Under the pieces are notes generated by a model, which saw only the letters and a program-made list of their open reading frames with translations, did not search any database and had not been told where the DNA came from. A stretch of DNA of 64,000 nucleotides from Pithys albifrons albifrons (Eukaryota; Chordata; Aves; Passeriformes; Thamnophilidae). Position 1 is the stretch's first letter, and each line of letters begins with the position of its first letter. The DNA lies in assembly GCF_047495875.1 (NCBI RefSeq), contig NC_092474.1, forward strand, positions 2,232,001 to 2,296,000. Reading direction: 5' to 3'. The translations under genes were made by a program, and so were the position numbers. Positions 23,900 through 35,311 of this stretch are shown in pieces.

Positions 23900-24135
23900 C
23901 AAGTAAGAAGATCTATTTTACAAGACTAGACAAGATCTGACAGACAGCGGAAACTTAACTTTCAACAAATATAACAATCAACATGAGAGAACCAAAAGGT
24001 CCTCATTAAGCACTGCTGTTTTTAATTAATTGGTCCTTCAGATTTACTTCTTTAAAGCTGCTAACAGCCTTAAGCCTTTCCTAGATTAATTACAAAAGAC
24101 GAGCAAATCACAATAATTAGTTTAGCCTCAGGCTC
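23900..24135. promoter_or_regulatory. Conserved-looking AT-rich block
   Basis: An AT-rich block with TTAATTAATTGG near 24017, GATTAATTAC near 24083 and CAATAATTAG near 24112. These clustered homeodomain-type cores lie in otherwise complex, non-repetitive sequence with no open frame. Such texture is common in vertebrate developmental enhancers. This is compositional evidence only. Confidence 0.28.
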
Positions 24136-24821
24136 TTGCAAGGCCTCTGACCTATGTGTGTAGGTTTGCTCCATGCCGTGTAGACTGGGGGAAGCAATTT
24201 GCCTTCTTGTCTTGTTTCTGAATCAGAATTTCTGGCAGGAAGTGGTTTTTTATTTTCTTCAGTTGTTGAAAAGTGTGATTTTTCCTCCCCCTAATATATT
24301 CTTGTCACTTAGTTTAAAATGATCCCTCTGCTGTAACGACTCCCACTTGGGCTGGAAACCCTCCTTCCCCAACAACAGCTCAGTCAGTGATGAGGACTTT
24401 CAAGGCTTGTAATTCTTGGCTTATGGGGGGAAGTATCATTAAAAATGACTCATGCTGCTCCCCTGGGGCTGTGCCTGCTTCCCGGGCTGCACATTACTGT
24501 GAATCCATCACCCCTCCCTCGCCACACAGGGCTGCTAAGCCAACAGTGCAGTGTAAGAATGAATTTCAGAGAGGAACAGAGATGTTTACCTATTCATAAA
24601 GGGAGAGAGACTCTCTGCCTATGCCTGTAAGAGGCAGCTGGTGCTCTTCAGGTCATTCCTGGTCTGGTCTGTGCTTTCATCTGTAACTTAATGCAGACTT
24701 TTGGGGCCATCTCTGTTCCCTTCATTCATGACACAAATCCTCCCATTTCAGCAGTCACCCCTTTGGTTTCTGTAAGTCTGTGACAGTGTGATGGGAAAAC
24801 TTTCTTTTCTTTGCCTGGAAA
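24136..24821. other. Unique DNA, no gene seen
   Basis: No gene or repeat was recognised in this stretch, which leads up to the old retroelement remnant. Confidence 0.5.
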
Positions 24822-24950
24822 CTCTGTGCCTCAGTTCCCCTACCTGTAGAGTGGGCACAGTACCATTCCTTGGAGATTACCTACATGTCTTGACTCACTC
24901 ATTCTGTAAATTGCTTTGAGATCTAGGCTGATGAGGAGATAAGGGAAAAT
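24822..24950 (+). repeat. Ancient L3/MIR3-type retroelement remnant
   Basis: Two separated blocks match the shared 3' region of the L3 LINE and its MIR3-type SINE partners in the right order: 'ctgtgcctcagttcccctacctgta' at about 24824-24848 (consensus form: tgcctcagtttccccatctgtaaa) and 'tgtaaattgctttgagatct' at about 24905-24924 (consensus: tgtaaagcgctttgagatcc). The middle is diverged. The insertion must be very old and shared among amniotes. Whether it is the LINE or the SINE cannot be told from so short a piece. Confidence 0.6.
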
Positions 24951-27900
24951 TATTGCAGTTTGTGCTCTTGATTAGATAATCATCTGCTTAATTTCCTGTA
25001 AGTTCAATGAGGCACCTAAGAATTATGCTAAACTGTGGTTGAAGGAGTGACATCATCCCAGTGCTGTCCTGTTTGACATAACTGAGTGCAACTGTGGATA
25101 ACCACTAAAAAATGCTGGTCTAAGATATCTGCTGTGCCCCTCCATGGTGTGCCCCCTGGCAGTGAAGCAGGAGGTCCTGGGGTGAGGGCACATGGTCTGC
25201 CTGCTCTCTGCAGGCAGGAGGCTCCCCCAGCTCCACAACATCTTAGCCCTGAAGAAGGGGCAGCCCTGTTTCCAAGAGGAGAATCCACTGCAAAAGCACT
25301 TTCTAAGCTCAGCAGTGCTGTGTTAGCACAATATACTGCTGGATATTTTCCTCCTGAAAATGAACTTACACTTTTCACTGAAGCTTTTGGGTTCTTTCTT
25401 CCCACCTACGTGTCCTCACTGCTGCTGGATACAGGCTTAAAAGGTGTATTGTTATTTATTTATTTTTAAAATGCTCTTAAGGTATCTTCTTTCAGGCCAG
25501 AACAGACACAGCTGAACTCCTGGGCATTGCTTCATTGTTACCTGGAAGCTGTAGAGTAGCATTAGCTCATTGCTGTGCCCCAGCTAATAAATTGGTGCTA
25601 TTTTTTGCTAAAAAATTCCCATCCAGTCTGGTAAAAGTGAAGATAGAAACCAATTATTTTGTTCCCCTTAAAGTGAGTAGCTCCATTGAAGTGAATCTCC
25701 ATTTGGAAGAGGCTTTGCTCTCCTCTGGGACAGTTGGTGTTCTTAATGCCTCAGTGGGACATCAGGAGGGAGTCAGACAGCCCAGGTTAGTTGCTACCCC
25801 CTCCCTCTGGGTCCTGGCCAGCACAGCTAATCCACTTCCCTTTTATAGCTCTGACAAAAAGTAAAGGATCCTTATCTCTCTAAACTAGAAGTGTAATGGG
25901 AAGCAAGGAAGGGCCTTCCTCTTCCTTTTACTTATAATTTCTTTGGCCCTCTAAATTTGTCTCTGTCCCCAGACCTTAACCTCCCACTCCAAGGGCAGGA
26001 CAGGGCAGGCTGATAAGCCCTCTCTGAAACCACTGGTATTGAAGTAATTATTCAGCAACTGCAGTCCTTTGCAGCTGAGCAGAGATTACCATCTCTGTTC
26101 ATGGGAACACTGTCCTCATGCCTCCTTAATGTGTCCTGGCCTCAAGACCTTATTTATAGACCTTTTTGGCTGATTTACTGAAGTGGTGCAGCTCAGGGAT
26201 CTTTACTGTGCTTTCTTTGGACTCTGTCCTCAAAACCAAGGTAACTTTTTTTTCTCCTTCCCTGTCTACAACTGCTCATGCTTAATCCTGTTCACAGGAT
26301 AGCAAAGCTCCTTCTCCCTCCAGAGAGCTGGCCCTGTGTGTTTGCAGTCCTTTGGGAATATATGCAGTGTGACCCAGGCAGATGAACTCTGCCAGCAGCT
26401 GCTCTGCTGCACATGTGCTAATACTGCCTTAGTTAACAGCTTCCATTCATAGCTAATTTGAATGCAGTTGGGCAAATGTGCCATCAATATTCCTACATAT
26501 TTCTAACATGATCTGTCTGTAGTTTCTAAGCACAAATCGTTGCAAAAAGCACATTTTTGCATTTCAAGTTTTGCCATCTTAGCCCAGGACTGGGAGTGCA
26601 ACCTCAAATACTTGTATTCCCCCCTCCATTCAGAGCTGGAAAAATATCTAAGAATCTTGAAATTGTCACTCATTTTATGTTCTGATGTCATGAACGTTTG
26701 GATGTACCATCTAGAAGTTAAAAGCAGAAATGAGGGTCACCTTTTTGGGGTATTTTTTTGATATTTATTTACTGGTGCTGTCCCAGTAGCTTCCACCACG
26801 GGTACACTCAGACAAGAAATAAGAAAACTCACAATTGCTCTTTTCACTCTGTGAATTTTGCTCAATCTGTGATGGGAGCAGTGATCCAGCAACGTGCTGC
26901 ATCCTCCAGCTTTCCCTCCTGTCACTGCTTGGCTTTAAGGTGTTACCTCTTGTCTGTTTTATGCTGCAATTTCATTATTAAGCTGCTCAGATGGGAAGGA
27001 GGTGACGAGAAGTGTGAGGAGGCTGCACGAGCAGATAAAGGCAAGACAAAGATCACATCTCTAAAACTTTCTAGGTGTTGGTTTCTTCTGCTTGAGAAAA
27101 GAAAAACCCCATGAGATTATGAAACATTTCAGCAGAGAGATTAAAATTATAAATATATAGAGCAGAGAGTCCAAAAACCCCAAAAAACTTTTTAAACCAA
27201 GGCCTGCAATGGTAACAATGGTGATGCTACTGGCAAGGTAAAACTGAAACAAAGGAAAAGTGGGCTTGGAAAAAAAAATAAAGGCAGTTGAATGAGCTTA
27301 CATCAGGCTTCAGGCTTCTGCTCTCATTGGCACCTGCATGACCTAGACCTGTGCCTCTTTCAGTGTGTGGGAGCGTGGAGGGGCAGGGGAGTGGGAGGAT
27401 CAGGTCTTTTCTCTGAGTTATGGATTTAGCAATAAACAATAACGATTTCCCCTTTAAATAAGCACCAGTAAGGGAAACAAAACAAACCCTTTGCCTCATT
27501 TCCTGTTGTGTTTTGAGGTTTTTTACCAACACTGAAAACCACAGTTCATTACGGGAAGTTTTAGTGGTCTGGGTCTGTCAGTGTTTTAAATCAGTATTTG
27601 GCATCAGCAAATGAGACACTTTTCCCTTGAAGTTGGAGGGGAATTTCACTCTTTCATGTGTGTTTTGTTTGAGAAATTGTGCATTCACATTTGTTGTCAA
27701 GTTTCTCATTTCTAAGCACTGTGTAAAGCTTTGGTAACAAAACCAGCAATGTTTTTGAGCAGTTTTCCTTGAAGTTGGATGAATAACACTTCCCCATGAA
27801 TCTGCAGCTTGCAAGGGGCTGGGACGTGTGGCAGTCACTGCTCTGCTGTCAGCTTGGTTTTATATCACAGTTTCTTTGTAGAGACATGAGTTTCCATCAG

Positions 27901-30229
27901 TGGAATTGTTCTGGAGACAGTTATGAGCTTGAGATGCTGGTAAACTTTTATGGAGCTGGTAGGCTCATTTTTTACACCATCTGGGATGTTGGGAAGGTGC
28001 TGTGTGAGGTGCTGTGTGACAGCCCTGGCTAACAGTGCCTGCTCAAAACCCATTGTTGGGTGGAGGAGCTAGCAGGGAAATGAAACAACTTTTTAGGATG
28101 AGAGAAAATTTCTTCACAATTAATGGGAAGGGGCAATCCAGTTGAAGTTCTTGCTTACCTTCAGTTTGCTCTCGGGATGCAGGGAATTGCAGTGGTTCTG
28201 CCAGTGGGACGGGAGGCTGTGGCTGGGAGCATAAAGGCTGCAGGAAACCACACTCAGTGGGGTGGCAAGTCTGAACTGAGACCTATGTCACCACCTCACT
28301 TATGACTCAGGAGAACTCTGCTAGTCTTTTCCCCCAGTTTCCAAACTTCAAAAACAGTAGGGCTGAGCGCATTAATCTGATTTTGGGGAATGTTCTGAGA
28401 TGCTCAGATGGGAATAAGCATAAAGAAGACAGTGATGCCACAGGGTCCCCTGACTGGCTGTGTCCCTTATGCATGGTGTGCTCCAGATTTCAGGCTAAGC
28501 TAAACTAATCCAAGCCCCTCTCCTAGACTCCTCTGAGAGGTTTGCACTGTGAGGAGGCTTGTTTTTATAGTGTTATCCATATGAACTGGCCTGCTCCCAA
28601 ATTAATGCACACAGGCCAGCAAAAGTCCACCAGCAAGACTGACTGACCCTGCTGTGCCTGGGAGGACCCACATCCCTCTGGTGGGCTGTCAGCTGTGCCA
28701 GCAGAAGACTGATGAAAGACTATCCCAGTTTGTTAACTTGTGTGTGGGCCATACAGATGGGGATGTCTCCAATTTTTACTTGGCTTTTCCCATGGCCAGT
28801 ACTCCAGCCATCAATATGCAGCTGGCAGGTCTTCAGCTACACTATCTCACTTCTCAAGCACAGCCTCAGAAAAAGCTGTCTCTGGGTCAAAGCCTCCAGA
28901 AATACACAGCTGGGAGTTGCTTAAAGAAAATGCAAGAGAGTGTTTTCTCCCCATCTTTTTGGAGGAGCAGGCTATGGAGTGAGATGGCTTCACTGCTGTC
29001 CTGCCTCTCCATGGAGACTGTGTGAGCCCCCAAGGAATGTGCTCTGGTCCTACAGGTCAAGTGTTTTAAAATGTGGGAGGCATAAAACAAACAGGCTGAA
29101 AGTTCCCATGTGCCACCAAGATCCATTTAATTCAGTAGCACAGAGAGAACTGTACTTTGGCACCCTCCGCCAGCCACTTGGAGAAGGGATTAACAGGGGA
29201 TTTAATTAATAAGCACAGTGACTTTTCTTTTCTTCCCATTTTATTTTTTTGCCCCCTTCTTTGGCACAGCCTGGATAATGTCTTAGGTGGCATTCAGGCT
29301 AATACTGCCTCACCTGGGCACAGGGAAAGCCATGGCATGGAAAGGTGTGACTCCAGGGTCCAACAATCCCATCTCACCTCCTGAAATGGATGTGGCCAGT
29401 ATACAGATGAGGAAGACAGCAGGGTTTAGAAAGGAGGAGGGAAAGGTCACACTTTCAGCCTTGTTCTGTCTGTGATACTTTTCTTTGATCCCTTTGCTTT
29501 AAAAGGGAATAATACAAAATCATTACCTCCCACACCCTCTGAAGCCACAGTGGGCCGAAGAGCCCCACAAGTTTTGCAGCTGAAACTTGTAACATCCTTG
29601 GGGTTTGTGCCAGATAACATGTTGCTATGCCACAGGCTGCCAAGGAATCCAATTGCTTGGAGTGCAGGGACACTAAAGATGCCACACAGAAGGCTCTGCA
29701 TGCTTGCTGTGTTTTTCCATAGCAACAAATATGCCTGATTACAGCACATTCATATGCTCTATATAACGAGTATCCCATAGGAAATTTGTCACCGTGCATC
29801 CTGCATCATAATTAGAAATCAGACTGGGGCAACTGAGACTAATTCCCCAGGCATGGGTTGTTGGATGTGTTGGGCACAGAGAGGGCAGTGGGGAGCAGAG
29901 AGGGGAGGGAGAGCAGCAGCTCTGCCCAGGGCCCAACTCCAGGGCTTCTTGCCAAATTTCACAGCTAATTCCGAAATACTTGTGCTGTCCCTCCTGGCAG
30001 AGTGTGTGTGAGCAGGAAGAGGTGGTTTTGAGGTTTTTCTTTGCTCTTATTTAAAAATAATAATAAAAAAAACCACCCCAAATTTTCTAGCCTAATTTCT
30101 CTTCTGTTCCCCTCTGGCAGGGAGAAATTGAAACCAGCAGCGTTTAGAATTCAGTTCCACAGGCAAAGTGTGTTCTCCTGGAGGGTTTCTGCTCTGGCTC
30201 GGCCCAATTGTTGTTGCTGTATCACTTAG
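24951..30229. other. Unique DNA, no gene seen
   Basis: About 5.3 kb without a recognised gene. A G-run cluster at 27369-27395 and another at 29883-29909 could form imperfect quadruplexes with one long loop. A weak MIR-like 'tacagatgaggaa' match sits at 29401-29414. Open frames at 28.6-29.2 kb overlap each other in several frames and look like chance. Confidence 0.5.
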
Positions 30230-30425
30230 GATATTCTTAACTACTTCAGACAAATCCAGCGGTGCTTTAATGAAAAAATAAAACACACAGGCAAACTTTC
30301 AACCAGGAAAATTTAATAAAGAGTTTTATTCACCTGACAAATCTAATCAATTTTCACCAAATAAGGCAACATTCAGCCTCAAGGCTACGAGTTCACTGCA
30401 TGTGCAGTGTATACATCTCTCAAGG
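30230..30425. promoter_or_regulatory. Conserved-looking AT-rich block
   Basis: AT-rich complex sequence with clustered short cores: TAATAAAG near 30315, AATCTAATCAATTTTC near 30342, and a CTGCATGTGCAG imperfect palindrome at about 30397-30408. There is no open frame and no repeat. It is suggestive of an enhancer but unproven. Confidence 0.25.
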
Positions 30426-31169
30426 TTCAAAAGACTTTTGGGTTTTGTGGCTAGTGCTGAGTTCAAAATGAAATGTTACTGTCAGGTCAAAAGCTGTTTT
30501 GTAGCACAGCAATTGTGTTGGGTATTCGTGTGGTTCAGTCAGTGGTGATAGCTATTAAGGTATCTACTTATATTTGCCATCAGCATTGCATTAAAGTTTT
30601 TTTCTTATATGATGAGATCTGTTCACACTCAGGTAATGAAATTATCTTTCTTCTCCATTAACCTTTGTCACTTCAATTTATGAACAAATGCTGCCCTTGA
30701 CTATAATCTGATTTGAGCCCACAGGCTTTCACTGTTACCTCCAAGGACAGAATTTGGTCACTGTAGGTATGGAGAAATACAAAGGGGAGGCACAAATATT
30801 TGCAATATTGAAGCCATACATACATAGATTGTATAATATTTATTATGGCTTTGTAGCTAAATTAACTGTCTTGGTAACAGGAGGTAATTTTCTGAGGCTT
30901 CTGTGAGCCCATGGTCAGAAGTGGGTTGGGAATTGTGCAGAGGAGGGATTTTCCACAGTGAGATTTATCAGGTTTCTCACCTCCTATTGCAGAGGCACAT
31001 GGGAGTGAATCAGGTGTCCCAGTGTAGGTGTCCTGTGACATTTCAGATGCTCTGGAGCATTTGAGCCATGGCCATCAGTTGGCATCTGGGATACAGGAGA
31101 CCTGTGCCCATGACAGCAGGCACAGTTGGATGTCAAAGTGGCAATAGATGCTTGTCAGCTACTTGAACT
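30426..31169. other. Unique AT-rich DNA, nothing recognised
   Basis: No gene, RNA or repeat family was recognised. Confidence 0.5.
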
Positions 31170-31450
31170 GCTCCCTTCTACATAGAGATAATGATATTTA
31201 TTCAGTAAATGGGCTAATTTAATGCCCCAGAGATTGAGCTGACTTTAGGCATGATAATTTACATTTCAGTGAAATTATTTAGGATGGGCTCACGGAAGTT
31301 CATGAGCCTTCTAGTTTTGCCTTTCTATGCTAAAAAACCAAGGCAAGCCACATGCTGCCAAATTGAACTGCATTATGCTCATGTAATGGCTCTAAGTGAT
31401 GCTGTTACAGCATTGTGAAAGTGAAACGTTTCAGGCCATTGCTGTTGAAC
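31170..31450. promoter_or_regulatory. Conserved-looking block
   Basis: A complex, CpG-poor, AT-rich block with many short homeodomain-type cores (GGGCTAATTTAATG near 31210, GATAATTTACATTTC near 31254, GAAATTATTTAGG near 31271) and a GTGAAAGTGAAACG interferon-response-like element near 31416-31429. No reading frame is maintained. The evidence is compositional only. Confidence 0.25.
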
Positions 31451-32959
31451 AATGCACTGTGTGTGCATGTCAAGCAATCACTGAGATTTGCTTAATCTCA
31501 ATTCTCCCCCCACTCTTCTCAGACATAAACCAGGTTTGGATTTGGGGCATGCAGAGGGCAGCCTGCACCTAACCTTTGTAATGACATAAAAATCATTGTG
31601 GCCACTTTGTAATTTCATGGGTGCTTGAATGGATGCAGAGCTCACTTGCAGGTTGTTGTCATTCTGGAGGATTCAGGGCTGGAGATCACCGAGGAAAGCT
31701 TGGCCTTACTGTGACTCTTATTGCAGTTATCATCTTGGAAATGACTGATTCACGTGGTTGTGTAAGGTGAAAGTAATGCCAGTTTTCTGGGACTGACACT
31801 GCACGTGCTCTGATAAACTCACTGCGTTTCATTTGCTATCAACTGGATCTTTCAACTTGGACTTGCTTTGCTGATAAGCCTTTCCTATCACAACAAGCAC
31901 AGCACTTCGTTCCCATGTTCTCCACTTTGGAACAAGGAAAATGAAGTAAACTTCTTTACTCCATTCCAGGAGAATGCCAACATGTGTGCCAGTCCCAGAG
32001 CTCCTCAGCACCAATGAAATCACTGGATGGTGTACTATGAATTGAAGTGGCCAAAACACTTTGTTGTAACCTTTGCATTAAGTGCTGCTCCATAGGGCTG
32101 GAAGGTGGGACAGCTGGACCAACGGCCTGGCAGTGAGCCCAGACATCTGGGGGCACTTGCTGGGAACCAAATGGCCATGTGTGCTCTGTGTCCAAATGTT
32201 GTGCCTGCAGAAGGTCCTGTTTCACAGAGCCTGCTCCTTATTCTGTCTCAGGAGAGGATGCTACAGCAGTTTCTGTGCTGTTTGTTACCTGCTTTCTCCC
32301 TGAAGTGCCCAGGTCAGGTAGAAGTGAGTTCTCATCAGGAGGAGACGCTGCAGAAAATGCTGATGTCTTGTTTGGCAAGGGTGGAAAGGCATTTCTTGTT
32401 TCTCCCTGCTTACAGGTTCTCAGAAGAGGGACAATGGTTAGTAAATGACTGTCATGTGGAGGGGAAGAGTAATTTCCACCCTCAGGTTGTTTCCCAATAC
32501 GGGGGTGCCAAAAGGCTCCCTGTTGCTTGATGCCAAATTTTCCTGTGATTTATTGTAACTAAGAGTACACAGCTCTGAAAGTTCCTCTTTCTACAATGCT
32601 ATGGAGCTTCAAGTAAATATTATTATTTTTCTGGGGATTTTCTTGATTACAGACAACAGAAAGTCCACTCCTGTTGGTTGGCACCCTCCCTGTTGAAGAT
32701 CCAGGCAGTGAGACACATCCCCAGGGGCTTTTCCAGGTTTGTGCTGCAACTTGATCTGCTGAACCTGCAGTGACTGAGGGATTATCTTCCCTAGTGCTCT
32801 CTGGGTTAGGTTTTTCTCTGGAAGTCAGGTGGTGTTCTTCTTAATAAAGCATGGCCAGGGCAGAGTGTTAAAATGGCATCCTGTGTTGGTTTAGGGTGAC
32901 TGGATTGACAGGCCATTTCCTCCAGCACTTATTGCAATGCCCAGCAGGGCAGGTTTTAA
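31451..32959. other. Unique DNA, no gene seen
   Basis: No gene or repeat was recognised. Overlapping open frames between 31.8 and 32.5 kb (up to 141 codons) occur on both strands and in several frames, which argues against any one being real. Confidence 0.5.
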
Positions 32960-32969
32960 AACCATCTAC

Positions 32970-33330
32970 ACAAAAAAAAAAGTTTGGTGCAGCAAGAATA
33001 GATCAGAGCAGGAAAAGAGAGATGAGTAAGGAGGAGGGAATGGGAAATAGACTGATGTGTCTTTGGAGGGAGGAAAAGGAACGTGTGAAACAGTCATAGG
33101 AACAGTAGATCAAAGTAGCCCAGCAGGAAGAGGAGAAAGAGCAAACTAGTCATTGCATGAACAAAAATATCATCATGGATGAGACATGAAGGGAATGACA
33201 GGAGGAAAAGAACTGAGATTGAGAGTAAAAAGAAACATTTTCCTCTTAGAAAAGAATAGAAGAGTAATAAAGGATAGGAGTGGGAGGTGAAAGGGAATTA
33301 GATGAATAGGAGGAAGGCTGGAAATAAAGA
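32970..33330 (+). other. Purine-rich stretch
   Basis: The plus strand is strongly purine-biased (A and G) over about 350 bp, with many GGA, AGGA and GAAA runs but no fixed repeat unit. Similar but shorter bias occurs near 50630-50970. It may reflect an old decayed GA-rich microsatellite. No function can be read from it. Confidence 0.6.
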
Positions 33331-33659
33331 CATACTAAAACGGTGTCTGTATGACCCCAGGGAAAGAGCAACAGCTTGGAGATGTATTTTGAAATTCACT
33401 TTGGGTAGCTCAGGAAGCTCAGGCTGGAGCTTCTTTTCTTTTGGAAAGAAGAATCCATGCCCACATGAACATCAGGGTGGTGTTGATGCAGGTGGGGGCT
33501 GCAGAAGTGAGTGTGTGGCTAGTGCCTTGGAAGAGGGAGCTGGGTCTTGTTTAAAGTAAAGAAGAGAGTCCAGGGAAACATGACCAAGCTGCTGTGGTTC
33601 AGTGAAGCAGGCAGCGTGTGATGACATTTCCCTTAAATCCCTGCCTTGTGATTAGCTGG
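33331..33659. other. Unique DNA, no gene seen
   Basis: No gene, repeat or regulatory pattern was recognised. Confidence 0.45.
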
Positions 33660-33760
33660 CTCCAGGGTGAGCCAAGGCACTGGCAGCTCACGGCAGAGCA
33701 GCGCCGGCTGCACAGCACCCTGCGGGATGCGCCCGTGCTGCCTGGCTCCCTGCCTGATGA
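33660..33760. promoter_or_regulatory. Small CpG cluster
   Basis: Six CpGs fall within about 60 bp (33688-33742) in a GC-rich patch flanked by CpG-poor DNA. It is too short to be called an island. It may be a regulatory remnant or a local GC fluctuation. Confidence 0.2.
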
Positions 33761-34024
33761 GCCTTCACTGAAGCTTTCAGACATACTCAGTTCTAGCAGC
33801 TCCTGCCTGGCTCTCCCTGCCCCTGGCTGCCTGCTCAGGGTGGCCAGAGTCTGCCCTTTTGGCAGCTGGAGATTCTCCTGCTCCTGCTCCTCCTCTCCTG
33901 TGGGCTCATAATGTGGATGTGCCCTCTCAGTCATTACCCTCGGTGCCCATTGCTCCCTGGACCAGCCTGTTCCCTCCCCAGTTATAAGTGGCATTGTTAG
34001 TTCTTTGGCTCTAATAATCTTCAT

Positions 34025-34245
34025 TTGAAGCTCTAATGGATATCCACACAGATAACATGCTAATTTATTAGTTCAGCTCAACTGGGCTGCAGGATGAAAA
34101 ATGATTGCGGAAGACTTTTAATAAAATTCAAAGGGATTTTATAGGTCTCAAGCCACTTTTAAAATGCAAAAGAAAGCCAAGAGTATTACTTTGTTAACCC
34201 ACATAATTCTATCCTGCCTAATGAGGTCTGGAGCTAATCTTCAGC
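34025..34245. promoter_or_regulatory. Conserved-looking AT-rich block
   Basis: An AT-rich complex block with GATAACATGCTAATTTATTAG near 34050, AATGATTGCGG near 34100, TTTTAATAAAATTCAAAGG near 34116 (a TCF/LEF-like CAAAG core) and TGCCTAATGAGG near 34216. No reading frame is kept. Clustered homeodomain, octamer-like and TCF-like cores are typical of developmental enhancers, but this is inference from composition. Confidence 0.28.
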
Positions 34246-35155
34246 ACTCTGCCCTGGGATCAGAATTATTGGAGCAGGTAAACACTGCTAAGTGCCACAC
34301 TGCATCTCTGAGATGGGTTGCATTGTCACCGTGACTTTCTGTTCCATCCCTTTTATGAACTTGTCATAAAGCTCAGAACAGAGATGATTATGTAAAAAGA
34401 AAGAGCTTCCTGTAGTGACTTGCATGCAACAGCTCCCTTTGCTCTCTGCTGCTGGGGTTTGGGCAGCCCAGGGAATCACAGTGTGCTGGCCTGGGGGAGC
34501 ACAGCAGCCTTTGCTTTCAGAGTCCTTTTCCAAAGGGACATGGGGACATCAGCCCATGATGGCACATTACTCAGCTGTGAAACTCATGCTACAAGCTCGG
34601 TTTAGGCAATGTGTTTCTTTTTCATGACAACTCCACATTTCTTACTCCTTTTTCCAGTGTTATTTCAAGGCTGGGGAGACAGGGAGAGGTACAGAAATAT
34701 AGGAGAGAAATTACCTGCTTAATCCTGTTCAGAAGAGAGAAAAATCTTCTAATCTGAATGTAGAAGGATTGTTTAGTCTTCCCTGTATATGTATATCTAT
34801 TTTGGTGATTTTTTTTTCTTTTTTGCTGTCAGAGACAATCAATGCATTTTGACAGAGTCAGTGTCAAAGAGGACAGAAAACACAGAGTAAGGCTGCCAAT
34901 TACCATAAACTGGTGACCTCACTTGATTCCTTGGAGTTACTCATCTACACAATCTCAAACCTGCCCCCCCTTTGAGAAGCCATAATAAACTTTATTTGTT
35001 TAAAACCAACAATTCAGAAATATTTCAGCTTAGACCTTCCCACTAAACCAAACAAAGCATTAAATGAGTCAATCTTCTTAAAGGTACCACAAGCTGTTCA
35101 TGTAGTTCCCCCCACCTCTATAGGTTGTAATGAAATGTATTTTGGTTTGAGTGTT
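34246..35155. other. Unique DNA, no gene seen
   Basis: No gene or repeat was recognised. A T-run occurs near 34809-34823. Confidence 0.5.
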
Positions 35156-35311
35156 GCTGGAGCTCCTGTAACCTGGTTCAGCTCAGTTTGGGGCCATCCT
35201 CCCTCCCTAGTGTTGGTGCAGGGTGTCTCCACCTCTGCCATGGCCTTGCTGAGTGAAGTACCACCGGTGGGCTGATGATCTGTCTCAGCCTTGACCCATT
35301 CCCATAGACAC
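35156..35311 (+). repeat. 156-bp direct duplication, copy A
   Basis: This block aligns without gaps to 37458-37613, at a constant offset of 2302 bp and with about five mismatches (roughly 97% identity). Homology stops sharply at both ends. It contains a CCACCGGTGG palindrome (35261-35270) that is intact in both copies. It is not similar to CR1 or to any family I recognise. It could be a recent local duplication or two members of a dispersed repeat. Confidence 0.93.

Noticed and set aside
29395..29440. MIR-like 'tacagatgaggaa' block
   Set aside because: One short match only; common by chance.
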